From: Kiloniellaceae bacterium
Lineage (GTDB): Bacteria > Pseudomonadota > Alphaproteobacteria > Kiloniellales > J153
Length of the DNA stretch: 64,000 bases
NCBI GenBank assembly: GCA_021776175.1
Contig: JAJFGJ010000032.1
Span: forward strand, 62,001-126,000
Direction of reading: 5' to 3'
Part shown: positions 28,708 to 37,675 of the stretch, in pieces
Numbering within the stretch: position 1 is the stretch's first letter
Layout of the letters: every line of letters starts with the position of its first letter
Translations under genes and position numbers: made by a program
The notes under the pieces: model-generated
The model's database searches: none
Told to the model about the DNA's origin: nothing
What the model saw: only the letters and a program-made list of their open reading frames with translations

Positions 28708-30657
28708 TTGGCACCGAAAGTCGTATGGCTGTTTGTATTCGTGGCGCTCTATTGGGCGTACTGTATTTTCTGGGGCATCAAGTCTGCGCAAACAGCTAAA
28801 ACGGCCAGCGACTATTTCCTCGCCGGCCGCCGCCTGTCCATGTGGGTCTTCGTCTTGGCGGCTACCGCCACGTCGTTTTCCGGCTGGACCTTTATGGGCC
28901 ATCCCGGCCTCGTGTATCGCGACGGCTTCCAATATGCCTATGCGTCGTTTTACGCTATAACCATTCCCTTCACGGGCGTTATGTTCCTGAAACGACAGTG
29001 GATGCTGGGTAAGCGCTTTGGCTATGTCACCCCGGGCGAGATGCTGTCCGACTATTTCCAGGGCGATGCGATCCGCATCCTGACGGTCATGGTCGCGCTG
29101 CTGTTCTCGATCCCGTATCTGGGTGTTCAGCTCGGCGCCTCGGGCTTCCTGTTCAACGTGCTGACCGACGGCCTGATTTCCGTCAACCTGGGTATGTGGG
29201 TTCTGTCGGCGGTGGTGCTGATTTATGTCGCCTCGGGCGGTCTCAGGGCGGTGGCCTACGTGGACACGCTCCAGTGCATCCTCCTCGGGTTGGGTATCAT
29301 CATCACCGGCTTTATCGCACTCGACATGGCCGGTGGATGGACCTCGCTCAACGAAGGCTTCGCAGGCATGGCGGCGAGCGATGTCGGCAAGTGGGGCGTG
29401 ACACCGGACGGCCATAACGCCTACTTCGCGATTCCGGGCGTGATCCAATTCACGGCGGGCCTGGGCAAGGAAACCCCGGTCGGCGGCCTGTGGACCGGCA
29501 TCATGGTCCTGACCTACATGTTCGCGCTCATGGGCATCCATTCGGCGCCCGCGTTCTCCATGTGGGCCTTCGGCAACAAGGATCCGAAACCCTTCGCGCC
29601 TCAGCAGGTCTGGGCCTCGTCGTGCGCCATCGGCTTCATCCTGTTCTTCTTCACCGCTTTCCAGGGCATGGGCGCGCATCTCTTGGGCGCCAACCCGGCG
29701 GTGACCGATGCCGGCTTGGCTATCGTCAATGCCTTGCCGGATTCCATCGCCAAGAAGCCGGATTCCCTGGTGCCCTACTACTTCAACCAGATCGCGGAAA
29801 CGACACCGTGGCTGGTGGGTCTGTTGGCGGTGTGCGCCCTGGCGGCCATGCAGTCGACGGGGGCCGCTTATATGTCCACGGCCGGCGGCATGCTGACCCG
29901 CGATCTATACAAGCGTTACCTGAACCCGACCGCTTCGCACGATACGCAAAAGCTGTTCGGGCGCTTGGGCGTTGCCTTCATCGTCCTTTCGGCTTTGTTG
30001 GTGGCAACCTTCTCGCGTGACGCCTTGGTGCTTTTGGGTGGATTGGCGGTCGCCTTCGGCTTCCAGATGTGGCCGTCCCTGATGGCCGTGTGCTGGTTCC
30101 CCTGGATCACCCGTCAAGGTGCCACTCTTGGCCTCGCGGCTGGTCTGATCGCGGTCATCTTCACCGAGAAGTTCGGCGCCAGTATCGCCGGCACGGTGGG
30201 CATCGATCTACCATGGGGCCGCTGGCCTTGGACCATCCACTCGGCCGGTTGGGGTATCCTCTTCAACATGGGGACCTGCCTGATCGTTTCCGCCATGACG
30301 CAGAGCGATTCGGACCGCCAGCACAGGGAGACCTACCACAACTTCCTGCGCGAACACGCCAGCTTGCCGGAAAGCAAGCGTGGGCTTATCCCCATCGCTT
30401 GGGGCATCACCCTGGCATGGCTGTTCTTCGGCGTCGGCCCCGGGGCCGTGATCGGCAACACGATCTTCGGTACCCCGAACGACGCGACGACCTGGGTCTT
30501 CGGCATGCCGTCGATCTGGGCATGGCAGGTCTTGTTCTGGATACTTGGGGTCGGGATGATGTGGTTCCTGGCCTACAAGATGGAAATGTCGACCGTCCCG
30601 CAGAAGGAGGTCGAGGCCCTCACGGAAGATATCGGCGACGCCGTCGCCCAACGCTAG
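28708..30657 (+). CDS. Sodium:solute symporter (SSS/SLC5 family), monocarboxylate-type candidate
   Basis: A 649-residue integral membrane protein with about 13-14 helices. SSS-type features include ASDYFLAGRRLSMW, TSFSGWTFMGHPG, the helix-5-like TPGEML region, VASGGLRAVAYVDTLQ (sodium symporter signature) and AAMQSTGAAYMSTAGG. The start is a TTG at 28708 preceded by GGAGGA at 28695-28700; the upstream in-frame TTG at 28693 overlaps that ribosome-binding site. It is divergent from the fatty-acid-type regulator and near the symporter-kinase, so acetate, propionate or a similar acid is the likely cargo. A strong terminator follows. Confidence 0.88.
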   Translation: MAPKVVWLFVFVALYWAYCIFWGIKSAQTAKTASDYFLAGRRLSMWVFVLAATATSFSGWTFMGHPGLVYRDGFQYAYASFYAITIPFTGVMFLKRQWMLGKRFGYVTPGEMLSDYFQGDAIRILTVMVALLFSIPYLGVQLGASGFLFNVLTDGLISVNLGMWVLSAVVLIYVASGGLRAVAYVDTLQCILLGLGIIITGFIALDMAGGWTSLNEGFAGMAASDVGKWGVTPDGHNAYFAIPGVIQFTAGLGKETPVGGLWTGIMVLTYMFALMGIHSAPAFSMWAFGNKDPKPFAPQQVWASSCAIGFILFFFTAFQGMGAHLLGANPAVTDAGLAIVNALPDSIAKKPDSLVPYYFNQIAETTPWLVGLLAVCALAAMQSTGAAYMSTAGGMLTRDLYKRYLNPTASHDTQKLFGRLGVAFIVLSALLVATFSRDALVLLGGLAVAFGFQMWPSLMAVCWFPWITRQGATLGLAAGLIAVIFTEKFGASIAGTVGIDLPWGRWPWTIHSAGWGILFNMGTCLIVSAMTQSDSDRQHRETYHNFLREHASLPESKRGLIPIAWGITLAWLFFGVGPGAVIGNTIFGTPNDATTWVFGMPSIWAWQVLFWILGVGMMWFLAYKMEMSTVPQKEVEALTEDIGDAVAQR

Positions 30658-30720
30658 GGCCGTCAAACGCTACTCCCGCCGGTCGTTCATCGGATGACCG
30701 GCGGGACTTGAAATGCTTCC

Positions 30721-30752
30721 GGGGGGAAGGATATCCTTCCCCCCGTTTTCTT
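30721..30752 (+). terminator. Rho-independent terminator
   Basis: A perfect palindrome with arm GGGGGGAAGGAT (30721-30744) is followed by GTTTTCTTT. It closes the symporter transcript. A second GC hairpin without T-tract (CCCGCCGGTC / GACCGGCGGG, 30675-30705) lies just upstream. Confidence 0.85.
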
Positions 30753-30814
30753 TGGGGCGCCCCTAAAGCCGAACGCCCCCCGCACAGTCCCACTTTCTGC
30801 TATCGTAAGCCCGG

Positions 30815-31048
30815 ATGTCAGAGATTTTTTCCAAAGACTACGCCTTGCTCTGGACCGTGGCGATTGCCCTGGCCCTGTTCTTCCCGATCCGCCAGCTTAT
30901 CTGGGTTATGAGTGTCCGGCGTGCCGAGCGCGATGGAGACCGTGACGAGACAAGGCGCGAGCGGCTCAAGCGGCGGGCCATGGTGACCGCAACCTTGCTT
31001 AGCTTTATTTTCGCCTATTTTTACACCGGTATCCTGTTCTCCGGTTGA
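30815..31048 (+). CDS. Small two-helix membrane protein
   Basis: 77 residues with hydrophobic helices at about 10-32 and 55-75 joined by a strongly charged loop (RRAERDGDRDETRRERLKRR). No family is recognised. It lies after the symporter terminator and directly before the TPR gene, probably as its operon partner; its stop is 14 bases before the TPR start. Function unknown. Confidence 0.65.
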   Translation: MSEIFSKDYALLWTVAIALALFFPIRQLIWVMSVRRAERDGDRDETRRERLKRRAMVTATLLSFIFAYFYTGILFSG

Positions 31049-31062
31049 TTTGGAAAGCGCAT

Positions 31063-31674
31063 ATGAATCCGGCTGTCCTACAGCGTTTCATCAAGATGAT
31101 GCTGGTCGCCCTCCTGATCACGGGCGTGTTCTACCTGGGTTACGAGCACTACACGAGCGACGCGCCGGGGGACTATTACGTCCGCGAGGGCGACATCAGG
31201 CTTGGCGACGCCAAGTACGACGAAGCGCTGGAGGCCTTCGATAAAGCGCTGGCGGAGATGCCGGACCACCGCGGCGCCTTGATGGGCCGCGCCGTGGTCT
31301 TTATCCAGACCGGGCGCTATGAAGAGGCGGTCGTGGAGCTCGATTACCTGATCGACTTCATGACCAAAACTCTGGACCCCGACGACATGACCGGGCGCGG
31401 GGTGCTGGCCGCCGCCTATTCCAATCGCGGCAATGTTCACGACAGGCAGGGCCGCTACGAACGCGCCCTGGAAGATTATATCTCGGCGCTGGATACGGAC
31501 CGCGAAACCGTTGCCGGCCCCGGTGTCGTCCACAAAATACTCTATGGCGGGGATAACGTCTCGACCGTGCGCGACCGCGCGCAGTACATCTATGAGCAGC
31601 TACAGTTACCGGAGAGCGAGCGGCTGCTGCGCATCCCCGAACTCGATGCCAAGCAGCGCATGTATAAGCCCTGA
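31063..31674 (+). CDS. Membrane-anchored TPR protein
   Basis: 203 residues. One N-terminal membrane helix (about 7-25) is followed by tetratricopeptide repeats from about residue 38 (for example GDIRLGDAKYDEALEAFDKA and the next ALMGRAVVFIQTGRYEEAVV). TPR units mediate protein contacts. ATG 31063 is preferred to the upstream TTG 31045 because it places the membrane helix at the N-terminus. It is convergent with the next minus-strand genes. The partner is unknown. Confidence 0.75.
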   Translation: MNPAVLQRFIKMMLVALLITGVFYLGYEHYTSDAPGDYYVREGDIRLGDAKYDEALEAFDKALAEMPDHRGALMGRAVVFIQTGRYEEAVVELDYLIDFMTKTLDPDDMTGRGVLAAAYSNRGNVHDRQGRYERALEDYISALDTDRETVAGPGVVHKILYGGDNVSTVRDRAQYIYEQLQLPESERLLRIPELDAKQRMYKP

Positions 31675-31681
31675 ACTGAAA

Positions 31682-31885
31682 TCAGCCGAAGCTCACGACT
31701 CCGAGCACGTCCTGAAACAGCACCTTGAAGAAGAACAGGGCGGCGATGCAGCCGAATAGAAGGCGGACGAAATCCGTCCGGCCCTCGCCGTCCCGGTAGG
31801 TAATGCCGTGCCAGGCTATAAAGCCCGTGGCCGCCAAGAACACGAAATTGATCGGGGTTTCCCAGGCTCCAGCAAACTCGAACAT
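31682..31885 (-). CDS. Small membrane protein
   Basis: 67 residues with two hydrophobic segments (about 12-27 and 43-62) around a charged loop (YRDGEGRTDF). Not recognised. It lies 45 bases after the 167-residue membrane protein on the same strand, so the pair may form a two-gene unit. ATG 31885 is the only plausible start. Confidence 0.6.
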   Translation of the reverse strand: MFEFAGAWETPINFVFLAATGFIAWHGITYRDGEGRTDFVRLLFGCIAALFFFKVLFQDVLGVVSFG

Positions 31886-31930
31886 CGTCTCAATTCACCC
31901 GAGGCGCGCCTGGCGACGCGGAAATAGCGG

Positions 31931-32434
31931 TCATGATCCTCTCAAGTCCCCGTGCAACTCAAGCTCCTCGGCTTGCGCCGGCGTGAGTTCCTTTTCGTCG
32001 AAATAAGGCGGCAGGATCGATGTCGAGCCTGGCGGCGCCAAGTGGCCGACCAGGATGCCGCCGCCCACGACCAGGACCAGACACGCGACCGCCACGGCCA
32101 GGCGGCGGGCGCCCAGGGGCACCGCGTGAAAATATTCGCTATCGTAGCGGTGATACTTGGGATCGACGTCTTCAAGGTCGCCCAGTTCGGCCCTGGCGAT
32201 GATTTGACGCGCATAGTGGCGCGCCCAGGCCGGCACGAGGCCGCCGATCATATAGGTCTGGAATGTGGCGTTGCTTTCCTGCTCGCCCATTTCCTGCCCA
32301 TGCCAAGAGAAATAGGCGAGTTGCAGCAGTTGAAACTCCCCAATTTGCAAAAGATTGGCGGCCCGGGCGATCTCGCCGCACTCGGAATCGTCATCCTGGT
32401 CAGGCCGGATAAGCGTCTCGAAAAATCCGCTCAT
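31931..32434 (-). CDS. Hypothetical membrane protein
   Basis: 167 residues. The N-terminal about 105 are soluble and probably helical and contain several His/Cys/Asp residues; one membrane helix at about 112-134 is followed by a short periplasmic or cytoplasmic tail rich in Glu. The family is not recognised. It starts at ATG 32434, downstream of the haem-gene operon on the same strand, and may be a distal member, although a candidate terminator lies at 32569-32593. Confidence 0.6.
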   Translation of the reverse strand: MSGFFETLIRPDQDDDSECGEIARAANLLQIGEFQLLQLAYFSWHGQEMGEQESNATFQTYMIGGLVPAWARHYARQIIARAELGDLEDVDPKYHRYDSEYFHAVPLGARRLAVAVACLVLVVGGGILVGHLAPPGSTSILPPYFDEKELTPAQAEELELHGDLRGS

Positions 32435-32568
32435 AGGGCTACTTTACCCCCCTCCAAATGAAAGGCAAGTTGCGCGCGGCGATCGCGCGGGGCCGCGAAC
32501 CGCGATTAGGTCGGTGCGCGGCGCCATAAAGGCGCCTCTAAATATCCCACGGACGGTTATGACCGGGT

Positions 32569-32593
32569 AAAAATCAGGGGGCCGGAAACCGGC
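32569..32593 (-). terminator. Candidate terminator after the protoporphyrinogen oxidase gene
   Basis: On the minus strand GCCGG-TTT-CCGGC is followed after six bases by ATTTTTA. The stem is only five base pairs, so termination efficiency is uncertain. It lies 15 bases after the stop of the gene at 32608. Confidence 0.4.
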
Positions 32594-32607
32594 TTATCGC
32601 CGGGCCT

Positions 32608-33996
32608 TCATCGGGAAGCGGCTTGCCGTGTTTGAAGCCCTCTCGCTCTCTCGAGGTAGCCATGCGCCGCCAAGGCGGTTTTCCGGGCGGTATTCAGGCA
32701 AACCGCCACCGAGGGGCCGGCAAAGTAATTACCCGTCAGGAACAACCCCTCCACCCGGTCGCCGGCGGTTCCCAGATCCCCAATGATCTCTCGATGGCCG
32801 GGCTCATACTGGGGAAGCCCGACCGGCCAATGGCGCACCCGGGCAATGGTCGGTTCGCCTTCGGCGCCAAGGAGATCTTTAAATTCGGAACGAACCAAGC
32901 GGATCAATTCCGGCGCCGCAAGGCGGGCCAGATGGGGTGCCCGGGCACCGCCGATGTAGGCGGAAACAGCCACCTGTCCATCCGGTGCGCGGCCTGGAAA
33001 CATGGTCGAGCTAAATTGGGCGCCAAGAACGTTGCGATGTTCCGCCTCGGATGTGAGGAACCCAAGGCCATCCAGGGGATGGGCGACATTCCGGCGGGGG
33101 AACCCGAGAAACACGACCGCCAAGGGCGGCGCATGAATACGGCCCGCCGCCGCCGCGGCTCGCGGATCGATTTCTCCTATCAGCCGCGCCGCCACGTGGG
33201 CTTGCGTGGCGACAACGACGGATTTCGCATGCAGGCGCCCCCGATTGCCCAGGTCGATATTGAATCCGTTGTGACAGGGTGAAATTCGCCGAACCGCGAC
33301 CCCCCTTCGTATCTTGTCCCCCAAACGATAGGCCAGCGTCCTGGGGAGGGTGGCGATTCCATCGCGCCAGGAAAACAGCCGGCTTCCCGGCATTTTTCCG
33401 CCTTCGCGCCGCCTGTGCATGGCACCCAGGGAAACGGACCCGTATTTTTCCTCCAAGGCGACCAGCTTGGGAAAGATCGCCGCGACCGATAGCTCCGAGG
33501 CGCGGCCGCCGTATATACCGGCGATCATGGGATCGATGACGCGCTCTGCGAATTCCTTACCGAAACGGCGCGAACAAAAGTCCATCACCGTCTCATCCTC
33601 GCCATCGCTCCTCTGCGGCAGAAGTAGGTCCGCGAGGATGCGCAGCTTGGCCACCGGCGATAGATAGCCGGCGGTCAGCAGCCCGAGCGGCCCCATGGGG
33701 ATCGCGGCGAGTTTTCCCCGCGACACGAGATAGCGATTGCGAACTCCCGCGCCGAGCTCGCATCGCAAGGAATCGAGGTCGAGTTCGCTGGAGATTTGCC
33801 CGGCCACCGGAACGTGCGCGTTCATGGTGCTGGGCCCGTGTTCCATGAGGAACCCGTCGAGACGTTCGCTAAAGGCACTGCCCCCGGCGTGCGCTTGACG
33901 CTCGAGAACGGTGACCTTGTGCCCGCGGCAGTGGAGATCGTAAGCGGTGGCCAGGCCGGAAACGCCTCCGCCGATGACGGCGACATCCGTGGTCAT
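32608..33996 (-). CDS. Protoporphyrinogen oxidase-like FAD enzyme (HemG/HemY type)
   Basis: A 462-residue flavin amine oxidase-family protein that would oxidise protoporphyrinogen IX (or coproporphyrinogen) in haem synthesis. The N-terminal dinucleotide-binding motif is VIGGGVSGLATAYDL followed by an ERQAHAGG segment. The C-terminal FAD-contacting segment LTGNYFAGPSVAVCLNTA closely resembles the GNYxxGxSVxxC motif of bacterial PPOX. Its start overlaps the radical SAM gene stop by four bases. Placement at the end of a cytochrome-rich operon suggests haem supply for the complex encoded upstream. Confidence 0.82.
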   Translation of the reverse strand: MTTDVAVIGGGVSGLATAYDLHCRGHKVTVLERQAHAGGSAFSERLDGFLMEHGPSTMNAHVPVAGQISSELDLDSLRCELGAGVRNRYLVSRGKLAAIPMGPLGLLTAGYLSPVAKLRILADLLLPQRSDGEDETVMDFCSRRFGKEFAERVIDPMIAGIYGGRASELSVAAIFPKLVALEEKYGSVSLGAMHRRREGGKMPGSRLFSWRDGIATLPRTLAYRLGDKIRRGVAVRRISPCHNGFNIDLGNRGRLHAKSVVVATQAHVAARLIGEIDPRAAAAAGRIHAPPLAVVFLGFPRRNVAHPLDGLGFLTSEAEHRNVLGAQFSSTMFPGRAPDGQVAVSAYIGGARAPHLARLAAPELIRLVRSEFKDLLGAEGEPTIARVRHWPVGLPQYEPGHREIIGDLGTAGDRVEGLFLTGNYFAGPSVAVCLNTARKTALAAHGYLERARGLQTRQAASR

Positions 33997-35270
33997 TGTT
34001 TCGGCGCTCCGAAACCGGGCGGGCGGCCGCCGAAACGCGCGCGCGCCGTGGCCGCCATTTCCGCCATCACCTCGGCCGTGACCTCGGTGCCGTTATTGGC
34101 CCGCACATGGCCCTCGGCCCGCTGGCGGACGAAACGGCGGACGAAGGAGGGAATGCGCGCCAGCCACTCCTCGGCTTCCGGCGCCCAGGCAAGCTCGCCC
34201 GCCTCGTCGCCGAGGGGCTCGATCACCGGACCGCCCCGCGGTTCATAAGCGCAGAGGAAATCCTCGCCCATGAGTTGTCCGTCGCGGGCGAAGGGCCGGG
34301 CCCGGCACCCGCCGCAAATCTTCGTGTACTCGCAAGACCCGCATCGCCCCTCCAGGACCGGTTGGCGGAGGGCCTGAAACTGCGGCGCATCGCGCCAAAT
34401 CTCGGCGAAGCCCTGCTCGCGGATGGATCCGACCTCCTGCTCCATGTAGGGACAGGCGGTGACGCCACCCGTGGGCGTGACCCGGCAGTACCGCGTGCCG
34501 GCCAGGCAGCCGCCGGCTTCGTAGCCATGGGCGGCGGTGATGGGCCAGTCCGGGTCCAGCTCCCAAGCCATACGCTTGAAATGCGGGGCGCACTTGGCCC
34601 GGATCATGATGTCCGTTTCGCGCCGCGCCGCTTCCGTCAGCCGGCGCATGACCCGGTCGTAGGATTGCGCCGAGATGTTCGTCATCTTCTCGCCGCGCCC
34701 CGTGCACACCAGGAAGAAGACGTTGAGAACGAAGGCCCCGGCCTCGCGCGCGAAAGCGACCATGTCGTCGAATTCGTGGGCATTGTCGTCGGTAACGGAG
34801 AAATGGATCTGAAAGCGCAGGTCGTTTCTGCGGCAGGCGTCGATGCCCGCCATGGCCAACTCCCAGGAACCGGGCAGCCCGCGAAAGGCATCGTGGGCGG
34901 CGGCATCGAGGGAATCCACGCTGATCCCCACACCTTGCGCGCCGGCCTCCTTCAAGGCCAAGACTCGCCGGTCGTTGAGGCCCATGCCGTTGGTGCCGAT
35001 CACCGCCATCAGCCCCAAGCCCGAGGCATGGGCGACAAGTTCCATGAGGTCGGATCGCAACAACGGCTCGCCGCCGGTGAAGACGACCATGGTCTCATCG
35101 CTAAGCGCGGCGATATCGCCGATCAGGGCCTTAACTTCCGCCGTCGTCAGTTCACCCGTATCGTCGCTTTCCCGGGAACCGGCGTCGAGGTAGCAGTGCG
35201 CGCACTTCAGGTTGCACCGGCGGGTCAGGTTCAGGGCGACTAGGAAAGGCGGCGAAGCGGTGTTCTCCAT
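33993..35270 (-). CDS. Radical SAM/SPASM protein with C-terminal PCP_red-like domain (NirJ/AhbD-like)
   Basis: 425 residues. The SAM [4Fe-4S] site is CxxxCxxC at C19, C23, C26 (CNLKCAHC), with FTGGEPLL and GISVDSLD barrel motifs. A SPASM-like C-terminal cluster region follows (CRVTPTGG ... CPYM ... CGSC ... CGGCRAR ... C). This layout is shared with NirJ and AhbD haem enzymes. The last about 60 residues (WAPEAEEWLARIPSFVRR) match the PCP_red pattern found five times in the upstream neighbour. ATG 35270 gives a 28-base gap to that gene. A haem-maturation role is likely, the exact reaction unknown. Confidence 0.72.
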   Translation of the reverse strand: MENTASPPFLVALNLTRRCNLKCAHCYLDAGSRESDDTGELTTAEVKALIGDIAALSDETMVVFTGGEPLLRSDLMELVAHASGLGLMAVIGTNGMGLNDRRVLALKEAGAQGVGISVDSLDAAAHDAFRGLPGSWELAMAGIDACRRNDLRFQIHFSVTDDNAHEFDDMVAFAREAGAFVLNVFFLVCTGRGEKMTNISAQSYDRVMRRLTEAARRETDIMIRAKCAPHFKRMAWELDPDWPITAAHGYEAGGCLAGTRYCRVTPTGGVTACPYMEQEVGSIREQGFAEIWRDAPQFQALRQPVLEGRCGSCEYTKICGGCRARPFARDGQLMGEDFLCAYEPRGGPVIEPLGDEAGELAWAPEAEEWLARIPSFVRRFVRQRAEGHVRANNGTEVTAEVMAEMAATARARFGGRPPGFGAPKQ

Positions 35271-35298
35271 GGCCAAAGCCTTCAGGGCCTCTCGCCGG

Positions 35299-37380
35299 TC
35301 AATTCTTGTACTGGCCCGGCGCATTTTCCGTATGGAAAGCGCCTAACCCTTCCCAGGACTCGCCCGCCTTGTCGATGGCCGCGCCGGTAACCGTGTCGAG
35401 ACCCATGTCACGGGCGCAGCGCTCGATCTCCATGACCACCATGGGGCGGATGAAATCGGGGATACGCGCGATACGCGCCGAAGCCCCGGCATCCCACTGC
35501 ATTTCCGATTTCCGCTTCGCCGATCCTTCGCCCCAGGCCGCGTATTTCTCCTCCACCAGTTCCAGGGTAACGGTCTCGACGCCGGCTTTACGGGCGAAGG
35601 TTTCGACGCGATTCTTGGTCATCTCGCGCATGAAGCCTTCGGGCACGCGGGTTAGGCGCGCCTCGGCCTCCGGCGACCAGGCAAGAGGCGTGGCTTCCAT
35701 ATCGTCCGCCGGGGTGGATGCGGCGGCGGCCTCCTCCTTGTCCTCGCTGGCCGGTACCGGGCACATGGCCTTGCGCGCCTCGGCCACGCTTTCCTCGGCC
35801 AATTCAAGCGTGATTTCCTTGATATCGCGCTCCAGCGCCAGGTCCTCGACCCCTGCTTTCACCGTCTCGCGGACCATGGCCGGCACCTTGGAGACACGCG
35901 CCAAGGCCGCCGCAGACCACGTCGGCCGGTCGCTATCGGCCAAGTCGAGAAACGGCGTCACGTGTTTGGGCATGACTTGGCCGCTATGGCCGCGCCGAGC
36001 GCGCTTGATGGCGCGCAGCCGGATATTGTCGGCAACGGCGGCGTCGGCGACGGTGGCGAGCAGCTTCTCCGCCGCCTTGCTCCAGACCAGTTGGTCTTCC
36101 TTACCGGCCTTGTTGGCCGCGAACCCCGGCATGGCCTTGCCCATGACTTGGTCGACGATATCGGAGGTGACGAAGGTATGGCCTAGTTTCTGGGTGTGGC
36201 GCAGGACCATGCGCCGGGCCATGTCGCGGACGAATTCGGGGGCTCTGGAAATCTTCTTCTCCGCCTCTACGCTCCACGCCACGGTTTCCTCGGCAACGAT
36301 ATCGAGGGGCGGCGTATAGACGGTTTGGGTCAACCACATATGGCAGGGCGCCAGCCGCAGCAGGTTTTCCGCATTACCGCCGATATCCAATTCGTCGTCG
36401 GCGTGGACGCCGGTCTTGCCCACCGCCAACAGACTGGCGCCAACTTCCTCCAGGTAGCTCAGGATCGCCTTGTAGGGCTTGCCGTCCAAGAGCTTGGTTG
36501 AAATCTTGACGCCCAGGCCCTCGGCCAGGGTCTCGGCCACCTCCAGGTGCGATTGATAGATTTTGGCGATGCCGTCGTCGATGAGCTCCTCGTGCAGCGC
36601 TTCCTGCTCCTTGAAGCGGAAGACCTTGCCGGCTTCCTCGCTGAGCACGCCGGCGATCTTGTTGAAGGCGACGTAGTGGTAATAGGGATCGTAGGCGGCG
36701 ATGGCATGAACCTCCGCCCCGGTCCGGGCGGCCAGATCGAGGGCGGTCATGAGGGCGCCGTAGGACAGCTGCGAGCCGTCGATGCCGACAACGATGGGGC
36801 CGTCGCCGATCGCTTTGCCGGGATCGCGGACGACGAAGGTGTCGATGGGCGAGCGGCGGACGACCCGTTCCGCGACGGTGCCGATAAGGCTTCCCGGCAC
36901 GGCGCCCAGGCCCAAGGCGCCTATGGCCAAGACGTCGTAATCGCCGCTGCGCGCCGCTTCCACCACCTTGGCGTAGTTCTTACCCTCGGGGCTGAGCCTC
37001 TTGAAAGTCACGCCGCCCTGGTCGCAGGCCGCCTTGCCGGCATCGTGATAGCTGTCGGAGATGATGTTGAGGCCGCGGGTAATCAGGTCGTCGTGGACCT
37101 CGCGCTGGTGCCCCATTTCCTTCTCATCCAGATACCTATCCGGCAGCCCCCCTTCCATCATCTTGAAACGGCGGTCGTGAAGCAGCGCCGCATAGGCATG
37201 GATGCCCGTGATCGCGCCATCGGCAGACTTGGCCAGGCGGATCGCCTCTTCGAGGGCCTTGTTGGCGTGCTCGGAGGCGTCCAGGGCGACCAGGATACGC
37301 GCCAAGGGCACGGGGGCGGTGTCCGGTGCCCGATTATCGTTCGGCGCCTCGGTGGCTTGAGGGGCTAAGGATGCGGTCAT
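35299..37380 (-). CDS. Universal stress protein fused to five PCP_red-like repeats
   Basis: 693 residues, cytoplasmic, no signal. Two UspA domains (about 27-185 and 194-350) include nucleotide-type loops such as GALGLGAVPGSLIGTVAERVVRRS. Five repeats follow at about 365-415, 428-475, 480-535, 565-615 and 625-675, each beginning (V/L/M)xWSxEAExxLxRxPxFxR. They resemble PF08369 (PCP_red), the small C-terminal domain of protochlorophyllide reductase subunit B, which contacts a tetrapyrrole. It sits between a cytochrome module and a radical SAM protein with the same domain. Tetrapyrrole sensing or carrying is an inference. Confidence 0.75.
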   Translation of the reverse strand: MTASLAPQATEAPNDNRAPDTAPVPLARILVALDASEHANKALEEAIRLAKSADGAITGIHAYAALLHDRRFKMMEGGLPDRYLDEKEMGHQREVHDDLITRGLNIISDSYHDAGKAACDQGGVTFKRLSPEGKNYAKVVEAARSGDYDVLAIGALGLGAVPGSLIGTVAERVVRRSPIDTFVVRDPGKAIGDGPIVVGIDGSQLSYGALMTALDLAARTGAEVHAIAAYDPYYHYVAFNKIAGVLSEEAGKVFRFKEQEALHEELIDDGIAKIYQSHLEVAETLAEGLGVKISTKLLDGKPYKAILSYLEEVGASLLAVGKTGVHADDELDIGGNAENLLRLAPCHMWLTQTVYTPPLDIVAEETVAWSVEAEKKISRAPEFVRDMARRMVLRHTQKLGHTFVTSDIVDQVMGKAMPGFAANKAGKEDQLVWSKAAEKLLATVADAAVADNIRLRAIKRARRGHSGQVMPKHVTPFLDLADSDRPTWSAAALARVSKVPAMVRETVKAGVEDLALERDIKEITLELAEESVAEARKAMCPVPASEDKEEAAAASTPADDMEATPLAWSPEAEARLTRVPEGFMREMTKNRVETFARKAGVETVTLELVEEKYAAWGEGSAKRKSEMQWDAGASARIARIPDFIRPMVVMEIERCARDMGLDTVTGAAIDKAGESWEGLGAFHTENAPGQYKN

Positions 37381-37447
37381 TTCAATGCTTTCATTCTATT
37401 TACACGCCTATGGGGCCCTAGAAATGGTGCCAGCGCCTTGATCTCCC

Positions 37448-37675
37448 TCAAGCGCGGTTGCGCCGGATGGCTCCGATCAGACAAAGCACAATCCCGGTCG
37501 CCAAAAGCATGGCGTGGAACGAAGCCACCTCGAAACCGCCGCGCCAGGACAGCATGGTATTCAACCATCCCAGTATAATCAGAATAACACCGAACAGGCG
37601 TAGGATGGCGCCCCGATTGTTGTCAGGTAACGATTCCTGTGCCTTATCCCTCACGGCGTTGAGCCCTCGCGCCAC
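37448..37675 (-). CDS. Small membrane protein
   Basis: 75 residues with two hydrophobic helices (about 25-42 and 50-68), GTG start, overlapping the 3' end of the EB_dh-cytochrome gene by 32 bases, so probably translationally coupled to it. Not recognised; it could be a small subunit of the membrane complex encoded upstream. Confidence 0.6.
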   Translation of the reverse strand: MARGLNAVRDKAQESLPDNNRGAILRLFGVILIILGWLNTMLSWRGGFEVASFHAMLLATGIVLCLIGAIRRNRA

